A stretch of 64,000 nucleotides of DNA from Mycolicibacterium chubuense (GTDB lineage Bacteria > Actinomycetota > Actinomycetes > Mycobacteriales > Mycobacteriaceae), in the NCBI RefSeq assembly GCF_001044255.1, contig NZ_JYNX01000031.1, positions 41,015 through 105,014 on the forward strand, written 5' to 3'. Under the pieces are notes generated by a model. It made no database searches. It saw only the letters and a list, made by a program, of their open reading frames with translations, and was not told the DNA's origin. How positions within the stretch are numbered: position 1 is the first letter of the stretch; each line of letters begins with the position of its first letter. Below, piece by piece: positions 62,183 to 64,000 of the stretch. Made by a program: the position numbers and the translations under genes.

Positions 62183-63747
62183 GGGGCGACTCCTGCCGCG
62201 GTGCCGGCCGCGCGCCGCCGGCGCGGGAGCGGCCATCGCGGTGCGCCGGCCGCCAGCGCCGCCGCTTCCATGCCGCCCACAGCGACCCCCGTGATGCCAT
62301 GGCCGTTGCGAGTGCTCGCCCCGGCCAGGAACAACCCGGGAATGTTCGTGCGGGCGCCGGGTCGCCGCATCAACCATTGATCCGGCGTGCTCGCGATCCC
62401 GTAGGAGGTGCCGCTGCTGTTGCGCAGATAGCGCTCCCAGGTCAGTGGGCTGGCGGCCTCTTCATAGGCGATGGAATCCCGCACGCCGGGGATCGCCCGC
62501 TCGGTGAGGTCGAGCAGCGCATCGCGAAACTCGGTCTTGCGGCGGGCATAGGCGTCGCCGGTTCCCCAGAAGTCCGGGCGTGCCGGAGCGATCGCCATCA
62601 GCTGCAGATTGGTCTGCCCGGGTCGGCAGAGGCGTGGATTGTCCGGATCCTTCAGACTCGCCGCCGTGACGAAAACACCGTTGATCCGGAACTCCCCCCG
62701 CCCGCAGGCCGTGTAGAGGCCGTCGAGGTCGTCGTCGGTGAAGACATACCAGTTGTGAGCCGGAACCTGTTCGGCGCGCAGATCCCGGTCGAGTATCAGG
62801 TAGTCGACGAACAGCGGCGCCGCCATCTGGAAGCCGCGCACACGGTGCCGGACACGTGCCGGTACGTCGACGTCGGCGAGGAGCTGGCCGTACGTGTGTT
62901 TGATGTCAGCGGCCGAGATGACGGTCCGAGTGCTCAACTCCATTGATGCACCGCATCTGTCGGTGACCCGGACACCGCAGACGCCCTCGTCATCGGCGTG
63001 GATCCGCTCGACTTCGCTGTCGAGCACGAGTTCGCCACCGTGGTCCAGAATGACGGCTGTCAGCGCATCGACGACCGACCTTCCTCCACCTTCGGGATAC
63101 CAGGCGCCGGCCAGGTAGTGCATGACGCCCACCGCGTGCATGCCGAGCGAGATCTTCGACGGCGCCACACCGTTGATTCCGTGGCACCAGTTCAGCACTG
63201 TTCGCAGCCGGGGCGAACAGCCCAGATGGTCGAACCACCGGCCCAACGTCGTCGCCGCGGTCGCCGTGGTGACCTTGGTGCGCCACACAGTCGACAACAC
63301 CGACCGCGGCTCCAGCCGAACAGGGGCGGTGGCCTCCAGTTCCTGGGAGATGGTCGCGATCCGCTGCAGATGCCGATCGATGCGCTCGTGCTCATCGGGG
63401 AACTGCTCGTGGAGGCGGGCGCGAAACTCCTCGACACCGCGCGGTACTCGAAAAGCCATGTCGTCGAAGAGAAGCTGGTCGAACCCGTCGGGATCGAGTT
63501 CGCGGTAGTGCAGGTCGATCCCGAGGGGCTCCAGCACGTCGCGTAAACCGGGGTGCGAGCCTGCCCATCCGCCGATGTAGTGCAGGCCGATATCGAACTC
63601 GTACCCGTCATGGGTGAACGAGGCGGTGTTGCCGCCCGGCATGGGCTGGCGATCGACGACGACCACCCGACGGCCCAGCGCAGCGAGGTACGCGCCGGCA
63701 GTCAGTCCGCCGGTCCCGGCCCCGATGACGATCGCTTCTGCATCCAT
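62179..63747 (-). CDS. CrtI/retinol-saturase-like FAD oxidoreductase
   Basis: This 522-residue flavoprotein starts with a dinucleotide fold (AIVIGAGTGGLTAGAYLAALG) and a VVDRQPMPGGNTASFTHDGYEFDIGLHYIGG motif. That combination is typical of carotenoid desaturase/isomerase and retinol saturase relatives. The C-terminal LFLAGASTRNGHGITGVAVGG completes the FAD site. No carotenoid genes are adjacent, so the substrate is open. I chose the ATG at 63747 with GGGGAT upstream; the longer frame adds a basic region without family sequence. Confidence 0.87.
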   Translation of the reverse strand: MDAEAIVIGAGTGGLTAGAYLAALGRRVVVVDRQPMPGGNTASFTHDGYEFDIGLHYIGGWAGSHPGLRDVLEPLGIDLHYRELDPDGFDQLLFDDMAFRVPRGVEEFRARLHEQFPDEHERIDRHLQRIATISQELEATAPVRLEPRSVLSTVWRTKVTTATAATTLGRWFDHLGCSPRLRTVLNWCHGINGVAPSKISLGMHAVGVMHYLAGAWYPEGGGRSVVDALTAVILDHGGELVLDSEVERIHADDEGVCGVRVTDRCGASMELSTRTVISAADIKHTYGQLLADVDVPARVRHRVRGFQMAAPLFVDYLILDRDLRAEQVPAHNWYVFTDDDLDGLYTACGRGEFRINGVFVTAASLKDPDNPRLCRPGQTNLQLMAIAPARPDFWGTGDAYARRKTEFRDALLDLTERAIPGVRDSIAYEEAASPLTWERYLRNSSGTSYGIASTPDQWLMRRPGARTNIPGLFLAGASTRNGHGITGVAVGGMEAAALAAGAPRWPLPRRRRAAGTAAGVAP

Positions 63748-63782
63748 GCCGGATCCCCTGTCGCCGTGCGGCCACCCTCTGC

Positions 63783-63802
63783 CAACACCCGTGAGTGTGT
63801 TG
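63783..63802. promoter_or_regulatory. Inverted repeat upstream of the CrtI-like gene
   Basis: CAACAC and GTGTTG are separated by eight bases, 36 bases upstream of the ATG. The placement fits an operator for a dimeric repressor; it is short, so chance is possible. Confidence 0.3.
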
Positions 63803-63835
63803 CCGTCAGTGGGATCAGGGGAAGGGTATTTGGTC

Positions 63836-64000
63836 CTAGATGGTTCCGGGCGTCGCTCCGGCCATCGACGGTGACGGAATGGACGGCGGCGGAATCGCCG
63901 GAGGTGGCGCAATCACCGCCGGTGCGGCCGGCGCCATCACCGGCGGCGGGGCCGGCGGAGGGGGCGCGGCCGGGGGAGCAGGCGGCAGGTACGGGCTGCC
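63836..64000 (-). CDS. C-terminal 54 residues of a Pro/Ala-rich protein, partial
   Basis: The open frame enters from the right edge and ends at TAG (63838-63836). It reads as Pro/Ala-rich sequence ([27 protein letters not shown]) and ends PSMAGATPGTI. Such tails are common in secreted or cell-wall mycobacterial proteins. Nothing more can be said without the rest. Confidence 0.65.
   Translation of the reverse strand, partial: GSPYLPPAPPAAPPPPAPPPVMAPAAPAVIAPPPAIPPPSIPSPSMAGATPGTI

Overview
This window reads as the chromosome of a fast-growing, environmental mycobacterium (Mycobacterium/Mycolicibacterium). The evidence is very high G+C, frequent GTG starts, ATGA and GTGA stop/start overlaps, many TAnnnT -10 hexamers placed 6-7 bases before a start codon (the mycobacterial leaderless arrangement), and a gene order matching the M. 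tuberculosis Rv1379-Rv1440 backbone. Two features argue against a slow-growing pathogen: phosphoenolpyruvate carboxylase is present, and there is no PE/PPE pair between pyrF and mihF.

Layout. 1-11.2 kb is accessory: a partial DUF222/HNH (13E12-type) gene, a serine beta-lactamase-like hydrolase, an SsuABC/TauABC-type ABC operon whose two permease domains are fused in one protein, a divergent LuxR-type ATPase regulator, and a secreted double beta-propeller protein. 11.2-19.9 kb is the pyrimidine operon pyrR-pyrB-pyrC-(membrane protein)-carA-carB-pyrF, headed by an RNA hairpin that matches a PyrR-binding loop and masks the pyrR Shine-Dalgarno. 19.9-24.1 kb holds mihF, gmk, rpoZ, coaBC and metK. 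24.1-30.9 kb has two tandem secreted Cys-containing paralogues, a LipH-like esterase, a YhhN protein, priA without a Walker A motif, and a DUF2207/LemA pair. 30.9-40.6 kb carries fmt, rsmB, rpe and the riboflavin genes ribD, ribE, ribBA and ribH, interrupted by the opposing lprG/P55 lipid-export pair. 40.6-47.4 kb has a lipoprotein gamma-glutamyltransferase opposite uvrC-rapZ-yvcK-whiA. 47.5-53.5 kb has a ThrE-type exporter coupled to a membrane coiled-coil protein, a signal-less solute-binding-like protein, then gap-pgk-tpiA and secG. 53.5-64 kb has an amine-oxidase-like flavoprotein, ppc, a DUF2252 kinase-like protein with a coiled-coil partner, the lactate-utilisation operon lutABC, a CrtI-like flavoprotein and the C-terminus of a Pro-rich protein.

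How the genes connect. Pyrimidine, riboflavin and lower-glycolysis genes form tight operons with overlapping stops and starts. Ppc, Gap/Pgk/TpiA and LutABC together touch the pyruvate/PEP/lactate node. RapZ-YvcK-WhiA is the conserved actinobacterial envelope/development block. LprG and P55 work together in moving lipids to the outer envelope.

No insertion sequence, CRISPR array, tRNA or rRNA was recognised. No clearly new multi-gene system stands out. The most unusual signals are the kinase motifs in permuted order in the DUF2252 protein, the fused double permease, the tandem secreted paralogues, a 54-codon ORF with its own promoter and hairpin, and the number of predicted leaderless genes. 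All identifications come from reading the sequence; no database search was run.
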